DNA of 50,947 bases from Eubacteriales bacterium (GTDB lineage: Bacteria; Bacillota; Clostridia; Lachnospirales; Lachnospiraceae), in the NCBI GenBank assembly GCA_030524225.1, contig JAUNGV010000016.1, positions 1-50,947 on the forward strand, read 5' to 3'. Shown in pieces: positions 38,387 through 46,708 of the stretch. The notes beneath the pieces were generated by a model. That model had not been told where the DNA came from. It saw nothing but the letters and a program-made list of their open reading frames with translations, and made no database searches. The first letter of the stretch is position 1; every line of letters begins with the position of its first letter. The translations under genes were made by a program, and so were the position numbers.

Positions 38387-39214
38387 ATGGATCAGGTCAG
38401 GGAAAATATTCTGCGGGTGTATGAGAGTATGACGCCTGTAGAGCGCAGTATCGCGGATTTTTTCGGGAACAATGAAAAGGCGATGGACTTTTCCTCCCGC
38501 AATATAGCGAAGCTCCTTTATATTTCTGAGGCGACGCTGTCGCGGTTTGCCAAGAAGTGTGGGTATAAGGGATACCGGGAATTCATCTACGATTATGAGA
38601 AGGAGCTGCAGGAGCGTCTGCGGGAGCGCAATATCAGCGTGCTCTCGCGCCGGGTCAGGAATACGTACGCGCGGCTTCTGGAGGAAGCGTTCCGGCAGTT
38701 GGATGAGGAGAGCGTGAAGAAGGTGGCGGCTATGCTGAACCGGCACGACCGCGTCTTTGTCTGCGGAATGGGAAGCTCCGGGTACGCGGCCAGAGAGTTC
38801 TATCTGCGGTTTATGCGGCTGGGGCTGGAGGTGCAGGCTCTGACGGATCCGCAGGTGATTTCCATGACGATGGCGGTCGCGGGGCGGGACTGCGCGGTGA
38901 TCGGCATCACGCTGAGCGGGCGGACGAAGGAGATTCTCGGAGCGCTGCGTGCGGCCAGGGAGAGGGGCGCGGAGACGGTCATCATCACGGCGAACCGGGA
39001 CTATGCGGGAAACGGGTTCTGCGATGCGGCGCTGCTGGCGGCCGCCGATCAGGATCTGGACGGAGGCACGGCGATCTCGCCCCAGTTTCCGGTGCTGGTG
39101 CTGATCGATGTGCTGTACACATATTATATCAAGAACGATGCAAAGGGGAAAATTGCGCGCTGGAACGAGACGCTGCGCGCCCTGCGGGAGCCGCTGGAGA
39201 GTATACCATCATAA
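38387..39214 (+). CDS. RpiR/MurR-family transcriptional regulator
   Basis: This is a sugar-phosphate-responsive regulator, 275 residues. The N-terminal helix-turn-helix region (about 1-80: LTPVERSIADFF-type start, IAKLLYISEATLSRFAKKCGYKGYREF) is followed by a SIS sugar-isomerase domain (about 105-250: VFVCGMGSSGYAAREF, GITLSGRTKEILGAL). ATG 38387 has GGAG 6 bases upstream; longer frames overlapping the ROK gene are unlikely. Relatives include MurR and NanR-like regulators that respond to amino-sugar phosphates. It lies between the ROK kinase and the GH20/NanE operon, so ManNAc-6-P or GlcNAc-6-P is a plausible effector. Confidence 0.93.
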   Translation: MDQVRENILRVYESMTPVERSIADFFGNNEKAMDFSSRNIAKLLYISEATLSRFAKKCGYKGYREFIYDYEKELQERLRERNISVLSRRVRNTYARLLEEAFRQLDEESVKKVAAMLNRHDRVFVCGMGSSGYAAREFYLRFMRLGLEVQALTDPQVISMTMAVAGRDCAVIGITLSGRTKEILGALRAARERGAETVIITANRDYAGNGFCDAALLAAADQDLDGGTAISPQFPVLVLIDVLYTYYIKNDAKGKIARWNETLRALREPLESIPS

Positions 39215-39336
39215 TTGCAAGAGGGCAGAAAGCAGCAGTGCGTCTGGAGCCGGAAGCGCCGCAGCGATTCGGACAGAATCAGGCATTGCATCGCTGAGGG
39301 CATCACTGAAAGTATTTTCAGAATCCCATAAACCTC

Positions 39337-39365
39337 TTGTCAGTAGGACAGCAAACTGCTATAAT
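39337..39365 (+). promoter_or_regulatory. Near-consensus sigma-A promoter in a gene-free stretch
   Basis: TTGTCA (39337-39342), exactly 17 bases, then TATAAT (39360-39365). It is the best-matched plus-strand promoter in the window and lies about 460 bases before the next gene. Between it and the terminator at 39553-39605 there is no credible coding frame. Confidence 0.8.
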
Positions 39366-39371
39366 GCGAAA

Positions 39372-39605
39372 CCGAACAGGCACAGCGCCTGTTCCTTATG
39401 GACTGCAGAGAGTCTGAAAACGCTTGCTGGCATGAACATAAGAGCGTGCTGCGGCAGTGCAGAATAGAGTTGACAGAGCTTACATCGCAGCCGCAGAGAA
39501 ACAAAGCAACTGCGGGACTGCATACAAACCACCCAGAATCAACGACGGCAAAGGGGCCGAATCGGAAACCACTTTCACAAAAGGGTTCCGGTCGGCTCCT
39601 TTTTT
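39372..39605 (+). ncRNA. Candidate small RNA, about 230 nt, with own promoter and terminator
   Basis: Transcription from the promoter at 39337 would begin near 39372 and stop at the T run 39600-39605. The interval has no ribosome-site-led frame. It contains a 5' hairpin (GAACAGGC 39374-39381 with GCCTGTTC 39387-39394), a middle region with short complementary segments such as CCGCAG/CTGCGG (near 39490-39515), and the terminator hairpin. I do not recognise it: it lacks T-box, SRP, RNase P or tmRNA signatures. It lies between the RpiR regulator and the GH20 operon, so it could be an independent trans-acting RNA. With no homology visible, the call rests on promoter plus structure plus terminator. 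Confidence 0.5.
39553..39605 (+). terminator. Strong Rho-independent terminator
   Basis: GGGGCCGA (39553-39560) pairs with TCGGCTCC (39592-39599), continued by an inner stem (39562-39570 with 39584-39591), and is followed directly by six Ts. It closes the candidate small RNA and any read-through from the RpiR gene. Confidence 0.9.
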
Positions 39606-39645
39606 CATGGAATTGCGATAGTACTTTCTAAAAGGGCCGAATTGC

Positions 39646-39674
39646 TTGCGTGTGGAAAAAAGGATGATTATAAT
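39646..39674 (+). promoter_or_regulatory. Sigma-A promoter for the GH20-NanE operon
   Basis: TTGCGT (39646-39651), 17 bases, then TATAAT (39669-39674). The GH20 ATG at 39821 is about 140 bases downstream, a leader long enough for an operator or RNA element. No clear palindrome was seen in it. Confidence 0.75.
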
Positions 39675-39820
39675 CCGGGTTAAATACAAAGCCTGTACAA
39701 GTTTTCCTGAGTAAAGTAGAATCGGAAGGTGACAAGTGAACAAGTTGCTGTGAGAAGAGTTCCAAAACGGGAGAGAACAGCGCAGATTCGACAAGAAAGG
39801 GAGAGGCTAGGAGAGAGCAT

Positions 39821-41677
39821 ATGAAAGTAATTTGCACAGTGCGAAGCGAAAACTACAGAGAACTGCTCGGAGAGATCGAGGCGGTTCTGGAGAGAGGGGC
39901 CGAGGCGGGATCCTACGAGTTGTATGTGAAAGAACGGCAGGAGAGCGGATACCGCTATGAGAAGGAGGACGGCGCGCTGCGGATCAGCTGTGCGGGACGT
40001 GTTTCTTTGTGCCGGGCGCTTCTGGCGGCAGCACAGAGTACGGAACGTACCGGTGGCGAGGATGGCGCGTTTGCGGAGCTGGGATATATGGCCGACTGCT
40101 CGCGCAATGCGGCAGCTAATGTGCCGACGCTCAAGCGTCTCGTCAGAACACTGGCGCTGATGGGCTATTCCTTCCTCGGGCTCTATATTGAGGACACGAT
40201 CCGGGTGGAGGGAGAGCCTTACGTCGGGTATATGCGCGGCGCGTATTCCAGAGAGGAAATCCGCGAGGTGATCCGCTATGCCGACCTGTTCGGCATGGAG
40301 ATCCGCCCGTATGTGCAGACACTGGCGCACCTGAACCAGCTCACACGCTATGCGCACTATCAGAAGTTTGTGGATACCGACGATATCCTGCTGGCGGACG
40401 ATGAGCGGACATACGAATTTCTGGATCACTATCTCGGCGCGGTGGCGGACGCCTTTACGACGAGGACGGTCAATATCGGTATGGACGAGGCTCATATGGT
40501 GGGTCTGGGGAAATACCTCGACGCGCACGGCTATCAGAACCGGGTGGATATTATTCTGAAACATCTGAATCACGTGATGGAGCTGTGCCGTAAATACGGT
40601 CTGCACCCGCAGATGTGGAGCGATATGTTTTTCCGTCTGGCGTTCGGCGGCGAGTACTATGTGGCGGATAAAGAACTGGCGGCGAATGTGCAGATTCCGG
40701 AAGGGCTGGAACTGGTGTACTGGGATTATTATCACACCGATGAGACGCACTATGACCAGATGCTGAGCCGGCATCAGAAGCTGACACAGAGCGTTTCCTT
40801 TGCGGGGGGCGCGTGGAAATGGACGGGGTTTGCCCCGCATAACCGTTACAGCATTACGATTGGCAGAGCGGCGCTTGCAGCATGCCGCAAAAACGGTGTT
40901 CGTTCCGTCGTGATCACAGGATGGGGAGACAACGGTGCGGAGGCCAGCCAGTTCTCGACGCTTCCCGCGCTCTTTGCGGATGCGAACGAAGCGTATGAGA
41001 GAGGACTCGGAGAAGAGGCCTTTCGCGCACTGACGGGGATTTCCTTTGCGGATTATCTGCTTGTGGAGACGAGCAACCCGTATGCGGAGCGGGAGGAAAC
41101 CCACAGCAATGCGGGTAAATATCTGCTCTACAATGATCCGCTGATCGGCACCTTTGATTCTGCGGCGGCTGCGATCGAAAGGGAGCTTCCCGGATATTAT
41201 GAAAAAGCGGCGCGGCGTCTGGAAGAAGCGGCGCTGGCAAATGAAGCGAGTGAGTTTGCCTATGTGCTGCGCACGCAGGCGGCGCTCTGCCGGATCCTGC
41301 GGCGCAAGGCAACGCTGGGACTGCGGCTGCGGGAGGCGTACCGGAGCGGTGATCGTGAGACGCTGCGGGCGATTGCGGAGGCGGAAATTCCGGAATCGGC
41401 GGTGCAGCTCGACGCGTTTTACCGGATTTTCCGCGATCAGTGGTACCGGGAGAATAAGACCTTCGGATTCGAGGTGCAGGGGATCCGGATCGGTGGCCTG
41501 CGGATGCGGCTGATTGAGACGGGAACTCTGCTGCGGGATTATCTGGAGGGAACCAGAGAGAAAATCGAGGAGCTGGAGGAGGCGTACCTGCCGTTTGCGT
41601 ATTTCGAGGACGACGCACCGGAATCCCTGGACTATAATCTCTGGCACGATATTGCCAGCCCGGCTGTGATGGGCTGA
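39821..41677 (+). CDS. Glycoside hydrolase family 20 beta-N-acetylhexosaminidase
   Basis: This enzyme releases terminal beta-GlcNAc or GalNAc by substrate-assisted catalysis. The barrel starts near residue 85 (LGYMADCSRNAAANVPTLKR), and the catalytic Asp-Glu pair is in VNIGMDEAH (D222-E223). SFLGLYIEDT, the aromatic subsite VYWDYYH and VITGWGDNG are further barrel features. It has 618 residues with a C-terminal helical region and no signal peptide, so it acts on imported saccharides. GGAGAGAG precedes the ATG. It is the first gene of a roughly 10-kb unit with a transporter, DUF4127 protein, NanE, esterase and amidohydrolase. Its relatives with an extended C-terminal helical part include enzymes acting on host glycans. 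Confidence 0.9.
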   Translation: MKVICTVRSENYRELLGEIEAVLERGAEAGSYELYVKERQESGYRYEKEDGALRISCAGRVSLCRALLAAAQSTERTGGEDGAFAELGYMADCSRNAAANVPTLKRLVRTLALMGYSFLGLYIEDTIRVEGEPYVGYMRGAYSREEIREVIRYADLFGMEIRPYVQTLAHLNQLTRYAHYQKFVDTDDILLADDERTYEFLDHYLGAVADAFTTRTVNIGMDEAHMVGLGKYLDAHGYQNRVDIILKHLNHVMELCRKYGLHPQMWSDMFFRLAFGGEYYVADKELAANVQIPEGLELVYWDYYHTDETHYDQMLSRHQKLTQSVSFAGGAWKWTGFAPHNRYSITIGRAALAACRKNGVRSVVITGWGDNGAEASQFSTLPALFADANEAYERGLGEEAFRALTGISFADYLLVETSNPYAEREETHSNAGKYLLYNDPLIGTFDSAAAAIERELPGYYEKAARRLEEAALANEASEFAYVLRTQAALCRILRRKATLGLRLREAYRSGDRETLRAIAEAEIPESAVQLDAFYRIFRDQWYRENKTFGFEVQGIRIGGLRMRLIETGTLLRDYLEGTREKIEELEEAYLPFAYFEDDAPESLDYNLWHDIASPAVMG

Positions 41678-41904
41678 CGGAGAACCGGGTGCAGGCACAG
41701 CGCGCGGCAGATCAGACCTCCGTTTCCGGCTTTGGCGGAAATAGACAGAAGGGATAGAGGGACAATGCGGGACATTGCTTCGGCAAAGGCCGGAGTCTGG
41801 CCCGTTTGTCGGAAGCGTGTTCCGGATCAGAGTCCGGAGAGGCACTTCCCCCGCCCGCACAATTCCGTGCGGACGGATATACATTTTTCAAAGGAGGATG
41901 CAAT

Positions 41905-43266
41905 ATGAAAAAGATGAAACTGTTAAGCGCAGTGCTTGCCACTGTCATGGCGTCCAGCATGGCGCTGGTCGGATGCGGAAGTTCTTCTTCCGCTACGGCT
42001 GACGCGACCGCGGATGCCGCGGCGACGGAGCAGGCGGATACGGAAGCGGCTGCCGGCGAGGAGACGGCGGAAGCTGAGGCGGAGGCGACGGAAACCGCAG
42101 ACAGCGGGGACAAGACGCAGATTGAGTTCTGGACGATCTCCCTGCAGCCGACCTTTACCGACTTCTTCAACGGTCTGATTGCAAAGTATGAGGAGGAGAA
42201 TCCGAACATCACGGTCAAATGGGTGGATCTTCCGTATGATTCCATTCAGGAGAAGCTGGTCACCTCGGTAGCGGGCGGTTCCTCTCCGGACGTTGTGAAC
42301 CTGAATACCCAGTTCGCGCTGACGCTGGCGGGCAAGGGCGCTCTGGTGGATCTGAACAAGGAGGCGACGGAAGAGCAGCGTTCCATTTATATCCCGAGCC
42401 TGTATGAGTCCACCGAGATCGGCGATGCGGCATATGCGTTCCCGTGGTATGCGTCCCCGAACATCATGTTCTACAACAAGGAACTGTTCGAGCAGGCAGG
42501 AATTACTGAAATCCCGACGACGTACGAAGAGGCCAATGCGCTGGCAAAACAGATGAAGGATGCGACGGGCGCTTATCTGTACAACCCGACCGAGTTCTTC
42601 AACCTGCTGTTTGAAGAGGATATTCCGGTTCTGAACGAGGACAACACGGCGGCGGCTTTCAATACCGATCAGACGGCGGATCTCTTAAACAGCTACAAGG
42701 AGCTGACGGATCAGGATATTCTGCCGAAGGCAAACTGGGGCGTATGGGACGAGGAGCTCAAACTCTTTGAGACCGAGAAACTGGCGATCGTCAGCTCTTC
42801 CGGATCTTCCCTGTCCAGAATCAAGGACGAGGCGCCGGATGTCTATGAGAAGATCGCGGTAGCGGCTCCGCTGACCGGTTCCGTAGGACTTTCCAGAAAC
42901 GCACTGATGAACGTGGTGGTTCCGGAGGCAAGCAAGAATCACGAAGAGGCGATCAAGTTCGCGGCATGGATCACGAACGATGAGAACCAGCTCGCATTCT
43001 GCAAGGAAGTCGCAATCTTCCCGTCCACGACGGCGGCAGCGGCAGATCCGTACTTCACGGAGGATACCGAGACGCTGGAGGGACAGGCGAGAGCAATGTC
43101 CGCATCCCTTTCCGACAGCTCCAAGGATTACTCTCTCGGCGTAGAGGGACAGAGTGAGATCCAGGAGGACGTCAACAAGGCGTACCAGGAGACCATCATC
43201 AACGGCGGCGACGCAAAACAGGCGCTCGACGCAGCTGCAGAGGAAGTCAATTCTGATCTGAACTAG
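41905..43266 (+). CDS. Extracellular sugar-binding lipoprotein, family 1
   Basis: This is the receptor of the third importer, 453 residues. The signal peptide is MKKMKLLSAVLATVMA with lipobox LVGC at about 21-24. A long Ala/Glu/Thr tether (about 25-70) precedes the family 1 solute-binding fold (IEFWTISLQP, VKWVDLPYDSIQEKL, AGGSSPDVVNLN). ATG 41905 follows AAAGGAGG (41890-41897) and is preferred to earlier in-frame starts. The 227-base gap after GH20 holds a small CCGCAC-AATTCC-GTGCGG hairpin near the start. It belongs to a different subfamily from the two LplB-linked receptors. Context suggests an amino-sugar oligosaccharide ligand. Confidence 0.95.
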   Translation: MKKMKLLSAVLATVMASSMALVGCGSSSSATADATADAAATEQADTEAAAGEETAEAEAEATETADSGDKTQIEFWTISLQPTFTDFFNGLIAKYEEENPNITVKWVDLPYDSIQEKLVTSVAGGSSPDVVNLNTQFALTLAGKGALVDLNKEATEEQRSIYIPSLYESTEIGDAAYAFPWYASPNIMFYNKELFEQAGITEIPTTYEEANALAKQMKDATGAYLYNPTEFFNLLFEEDIPVLNEDNTAAAFNTDQTADLLNSYKELTDQDILPKANWGVWDEELKLFETEKLAIVSSSGSSLSRIKDEAPDVYEKIAVAAPLTGSVGLSRNALMNVVVPEASKNHEEAIKFAAWITNDENQLAFCKEVAIFPSTTAAAADPYFTEDTETLEGQARAMSASLSDSSKDYSLGVEGQSEIQEDVNKAYQETIINGGDAKQALDAAAEEVNSDLN

Positions 43267-43298
43267 GCACCGGAGGCAGCAAGAGGTAAGGAGCGCAG

Positions 43299-43330
43299 GA
43301 TCGTCCGGCGTCCCACGACGCCGGGCGGTT
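43299..43330 (+). terminator. Intra-operon attenuator-like hairpin
   Basis: CGTCCGGCGTC (43302-43312) pairs with GACGCCGGGCG (43317-43327) around CCAC, extended outward by weak pairs, and followed by GTTCTGT. It lies between the receptor and permease genes, where partial termination or 3' protection commonly keeps receptor levels above permease levels. Confidence 0.65.
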
Positions 43331-43358
43331 CTGTATCTGTTTAAAGGAGGTTCGTTCC

Positions 43359-44243
43359 ATGAAAATCAAGACAAGACAAACCTTGAAGGCCTATCTGTTT
43401 ATGGCTCCGGCCCTGATTTTACTCATTCTGTTCGTGTTTGTTCCTATATTCGGCAGTTTGCCTTTGATGTTTTTTGATTATTCCGTACTCGGTAAGACCA
43501 AATTTGTCGGATTTGACAATTTCATTGAACTTTTTGGAGATCGAGAATTCCGTATTGCACTGCTGAATTCGATCCTGTTTGTCGTGGTTGTTCCCGTCAT
43601 TCAGATTCTGTCGATTCTGCTGGCATTACTTGTCAATAGAAAGATGCACGGCATGACGCTGTTCCGCACGCTCTTTTATATCCCGGTGGTCACCTCGATG
43701 GTGGCGGTGTCCATTATCTGGGGATTTCTGTTCGATGCGAACGGTGTCATCAATACAGCGCTCATGGATCTGGGGCTGATCAAAATGCCGCTGGGATTCC
43801 TCAACGACGGCAAAACAGCGATGCTCTGCGTGATGTTTATCACAGTCTGGCAGGGACTTGGCTACTATATGATGCTTTACCTCGCAGGTCTGCAGTCCGT
43901 GCCGCAGGAGCTGGAGGAAGCGGCGTGGGTGGACGGGGCGAACCGTCTGCAGTCCCTTATTAAAATTAAAATTCCAATGCTCAAGCCATACATCTGGTTC
44001 TGCTCGCTGAACTCCGTGATCTCGGCGATCAGCGTGTTCGACGTGGTCTATGTCCTGACGCAGGGCGGGCCCAACAACGCGACGGTCGTGATCAACTACT
44101 ATTCCTATGTGAAGGCCTTTAAGGATTTTGAATTCGGATACGCGGCGGCAGTCGGCGCGGTACAGGCGGTAATCACCACCATTATGAGTATCATCGTATT
44201 CGTATATGGCAAGCAGGGAGGAGGCATGACGTACAGTGAATAA
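43359..44243 (+). CDS. Sugar ABC transporter permease, MalF/UgpA type
   Basis: This is the first membrane subunit of the third importer, 294 residues. It opens with LKAYLFMAPALILLILFVFVP, has the EAA loop EEAAWVDGANRLQSLIKIKIP, and QGGPNNATVVINYYSYVKAF typical of UgpA-like permeases. An AAAGGAGG site precedes the ATG at 43359. The last 8 bases overlap the next permease gene, a sign of coupled translation. It is distinct from the LplB-type proteins and closer in type to the partial permease at the window start. Confidence 0.95.
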   Translation: MKIKTRQTLKAYLFMAPALILLILFVFVPIFGSLPLMFFDYSVLGKTKFVGFDNFIELFGDREFRIALLNSILFVVVVPVIQILSILLALLVNRKMHGMTLFRTLFYIPVVTSMVAVSIIWGFLFDANGVINTALMDLGLIKMPLGFLNDGKTAMLCVMFITVWQGLGYYMMLYLAGLQSVPQELEEAAWVDGANRLQSLIKIKIPMLKPYIWFCSLNSVISAISVFDVVYVLTQGGPNNATVVINYYSYVKAFKDFEFGYAAAVGAVQAVITTIMSIIVFVYGKQGGGMTYSE

Positions 44244-45084
44244 CAGAAACAGAATGCGGGCGGCCAGAAAGAGAAGAGCCCTCGTCAATAAGATCCTTGT
44301 ATACTGCGCGCTGATCCTGATCGCCATCGTCTGCGCGGGGCCGTTCCTGTGGATGCTCGCCACCTCTTTTAAATCGGGACAGAACATTTATGATCTCACA
44401 CTGATTCCGACGAATCCGACGCTCTCCAACTATACGGGCGTGATTGAGTTCATGAATATTCCGAAATATATTCTGAACACGGTGATCATCACCTTTTCCT
44501 CGATCCTGCTCGATGTGGTGTGCTCAGCGCTCTGCGCATACGCGCTGGCCTGCATGGATTTCAAGGGAAAGAATTTCATCACTGCGGCGCTGCTGATGGC
44601 GATGATCGTTCCGGCAGCTGCGGGCATGATTATCAATTATCTGATCATCATCAACGTACATCTGCTCAATACGTATGCCGGCGCGGTGCTTCCGGGAGCG
44701 GTCAAGGTATTCTCCATCATCCTGCTGCGGCAGGCGTACATGGCGATTCCGAAGGATCTGATCGAGGCGGCCAAAATCGACGGTGCTTCCGATCTGCGGA
44801 TCTGGGGCAAAATTATGATGCCGAGTATCATGCCAACGATTTCTACAGTGATTATTTTCGACTTTATCTCCAAGTGGAACGAGTTCCTGTGGCCGATCAT
44901 TGTACTGCAGGATCCTGCCAAGTATCCGCTGGCGACAGCGCTGCAGTATCTGAATGGTTCGTTCAACTATAAGTTTGGCTATATCGCGGCGGGGACGATT
45001 ATCTCGATTGTTCCGGTTATTCTGGTCTTTGTGATCTGTCAGAAGAATTACGTCGAGGCGGTGAGTGGAGCGGTCAAAGGATAA
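44236..45084 (+). CDS. Sugar ABC transporter permease, MalG/UgpE type
   Basis: This is the second membrane subunit, 282 residues. After a basic N terminus (RMRAARKRRALVNK) come six hydrophobic segments beginning ILVYCALILIAIVCAGPFLWM. The EAA loop is EAAKIDGASDLRIWGKIMMP, and the end FVEAVSGAVKG-like motif reads YVEAVSGAVKG. The start is GTG 44236, inside the preceding gene, with GGGAGGAGG a few bases upstream. No ATPase gene follows; DUF4127 starts after 35 bases. Confidence 0.95.
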   Translation: MNNRNRMRAARKRRALVNKILVYCALILIAIVCAGPFLWMLATSFKSGQNIYDLTLIPTNPTLSNYTGVIEFMNIPKYILNTVIITFSSILLDVVCSALCAYALACMDFKGKNFITAALLMAMIVPAAAGMIINYLIIINVHLLNTYAGAVLPGAVKVFSIILLRQAYMAIPKDLIEAAKIDGASDLRIWGKIMMPSIMPTISTVIIFDFISKWNEFLWPIIVLQDPAKYPLATALQYLNGSFNYKFGYIAAGTIISIVPVILVFVICQKNYVEAVSGAVKG

Positions 45085-45119
45085 GGAAAGCAGCGGCAGA
45101 AATGGGAATGAGGGTTAGG

Positions 45120-46631
45120 ATGAGACGTAAAATAGTATTGCTTCCGCTCGATGAGCGGCCCTGCAACGCGGAATTCCCCGCGGCGCTGTTCGGGCACGGG
45201 GAACTGGAAATTGTGAGGCCGCAGAGCCTCGGTGATAAGAAAAAGAGAGCGGATGAGAAGACGATTGAGGCGTATCTGCGGAGGGAATGCGCGGATGCGG
45301 ACGGACTGGTGCTGTCCGTGGATATGCTTCTGTACGGCGGTCTCGTGCCGTCACGGATACACCATGACACGCTGGAGCAGCTGCAGAGAGCGGCCGATGT
45401 GATCCGGGATCTGAAGAAGGAAAATCCGGCGCTGCTGGTCTTCGCCTTTCAGGTGATCATGCGCTGCCCGGACTATTCGAGCGATGACGAGGAGCCGGAG
45501 TACTATGAGATCTGTGGGGAGGCAATTCACAGAACCGGGGAAATTGTCCATAAGGGCAGGCTTGGCCTGAACGGAGACGGAGGAATGAACGGCATTCTGC
45601 CGGAAATTGATCCGGATTATCTGAACGATTATGTGGGGCGCCGTGAGCTGAACCGGGAGATGAACGCGTATATGCTGCGTTTCCTGGAAGAGGGAAGCAT
45701 TGACTTTATGGTGATTCCGCAGGACGACGCGGCGCGGTACGGTTATGCCGCGATGGATCAGGAGGCGGTGCGGAGCCGTATCATAGAGAAGAACCTGAGC
45801 GACCGGATTCTGATTTATCCGGGGGCGGACGAGGTGGGACTGACACTGATCGGGCGCATGATTAACAAATTATCCGGGAAAAAACCAAAGGTCTATATCA
45901 AATATCTCTGCGAACAGGCCAAGACGATTATTCCGCTGTACGAGGGGAATACGCTCTCGGGGACGATCAAATATCATCTGCTGGCGGCGGGGTGCTGCAC
46001 GACGGAGAGCTATGAACAGGCGGATATGATTCTCGTCGTCACCGCTCCGGCGGGACAGATGAAGGAGGCGGTGGTGCAGCCCTGCCCGCTGCCGGAGTAC
46101 CGGACAGAGCGCAATTATCCGGAGATGCTGGATTTTATCACGGACAGAATGGCGGAGGGGAAAATCGTCACGATCGCGGACAACGCCTATGCCAACGGCG
46201 GAGATCTGGAGCTGATCCGTCTGCTCGATCACGCGGGTCTGCTGCTGGCGGTGGATGGATATGCCGGATGGAATACGTCGGCGAATACGCTCGGCACGGC
46301 GATTGCGGAGGGGATCGATGCGTATTATTCCGGGCGCAGCAGCTCCCACACTGCGTTTCTTCTGCAGCGCTATCTGGAGGATGCCGGGTACTGCTCTGTG
46401 GTGCGTCAGCAGGTGACGCAGGAGCTGGAGGCCGAGGGAGAGGGCCTTGGATATTTTGATGTGAGGGAGGAACGCGGCGAGGCCGCGCACCGCGTCGCCC
46501 GGGGACTCGCCGCATTTGCCGGGGACTATCTCTCCTCGATCGCGGATGATATTATCATTGAGGATGTGCATATGCCGTGGCGGCGTATGTTCGAGGTGGG
46601 CTTCCGGGCGCGGCTGCGGGACGCGCAGTAG
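45120..46631 (+). CDS. DUF4127 family protein
   Basis: This is a soluble protein of 503 residues belonging to DUF4127, whose reaction is unknown to me. Conserved features are KIVLLPLDERPCN at the very N terminus, DGLVLSVDMLLYGGLVPSR (about 60-80), VIPQDDAARYG, YPGADEVGLTLIGRM and a late IADNAYANGGD. The many conserved Asp, Glu, Arg and Asn residues look like an active site rather than a structural protein. There is no signal peptide or membrane segment. ATG 45120 has GAGGG 5 bases upstream; ATG 45102 is possible. Placed between the permeases and nanE, it is probably a catalytic step on the imported amino sugar, which makes it the key unknown of this operon. Confidence 0.85.
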   Translation: MRRKIVLLPLDERPCNAEFPAALFGHGELEIVRPQSLGDKKKRADEKTIEAYLRRECADADGLVLSVDMLLYGGLVPSRIHHDTLEQLQRAADVIRDLKKENPALLVFAFQVIMRCPDYSSDDEEPEYYEICGEAIHRTGEIVHKGRLGLNGDGGMNGILPEIDPDYLNDYVGRRELNREMNAYMLRFLEEGSIDFMVIPQDDAARYGYAAMDQEAVRSRIIEKNLSDRILIYPGADEVGLTLIGRMINKLSGKKPKVYIKYLCEQAKTIIPLYEGNTLSGTIKYHLLAAGCCTTESYEQADMILVVTAPAGQMKEAVVQPCPLPEYRTERNYPEMLDFITDRMAEGKIVTIADNAYANGGDLELIRLLDHAGLLLAVDGYAGWNTSANTLGTAIAEGIDAYYSGRSSSHTAFLLQRYLEDAGYCSVVRQQVTQELEAEGEGLGYFDVREERGEAAHRVARGLAAFAGDYLSSIADDIIIEDVHMPWRRMFEVGFRARLRDAQ

Positions 46632-46708
46632 CAGAGGCCGAACGGGACAGCAGCAGCGTTGCCTGCGGCGGAAACGGTGATCAGAAAGCAGAAAGGGCAG
46701 ATGGGAAA

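Noticed and set aside
39372-39605. T-box leader or known riboswitch
   Set aside because: No T-box sequence, specifier region or downstream aminoacyl-tRNA synthetase or amino-acid gene, and no riboswitch core I recognise; kept only as an unassigned RNA candidate.
39680-41884. 734-codon minus-strand frame opposite GH20
   Set aside because: Antisense shadow; its composition is unlike real proteins and it runs across the GH20 promoter and terminator region.
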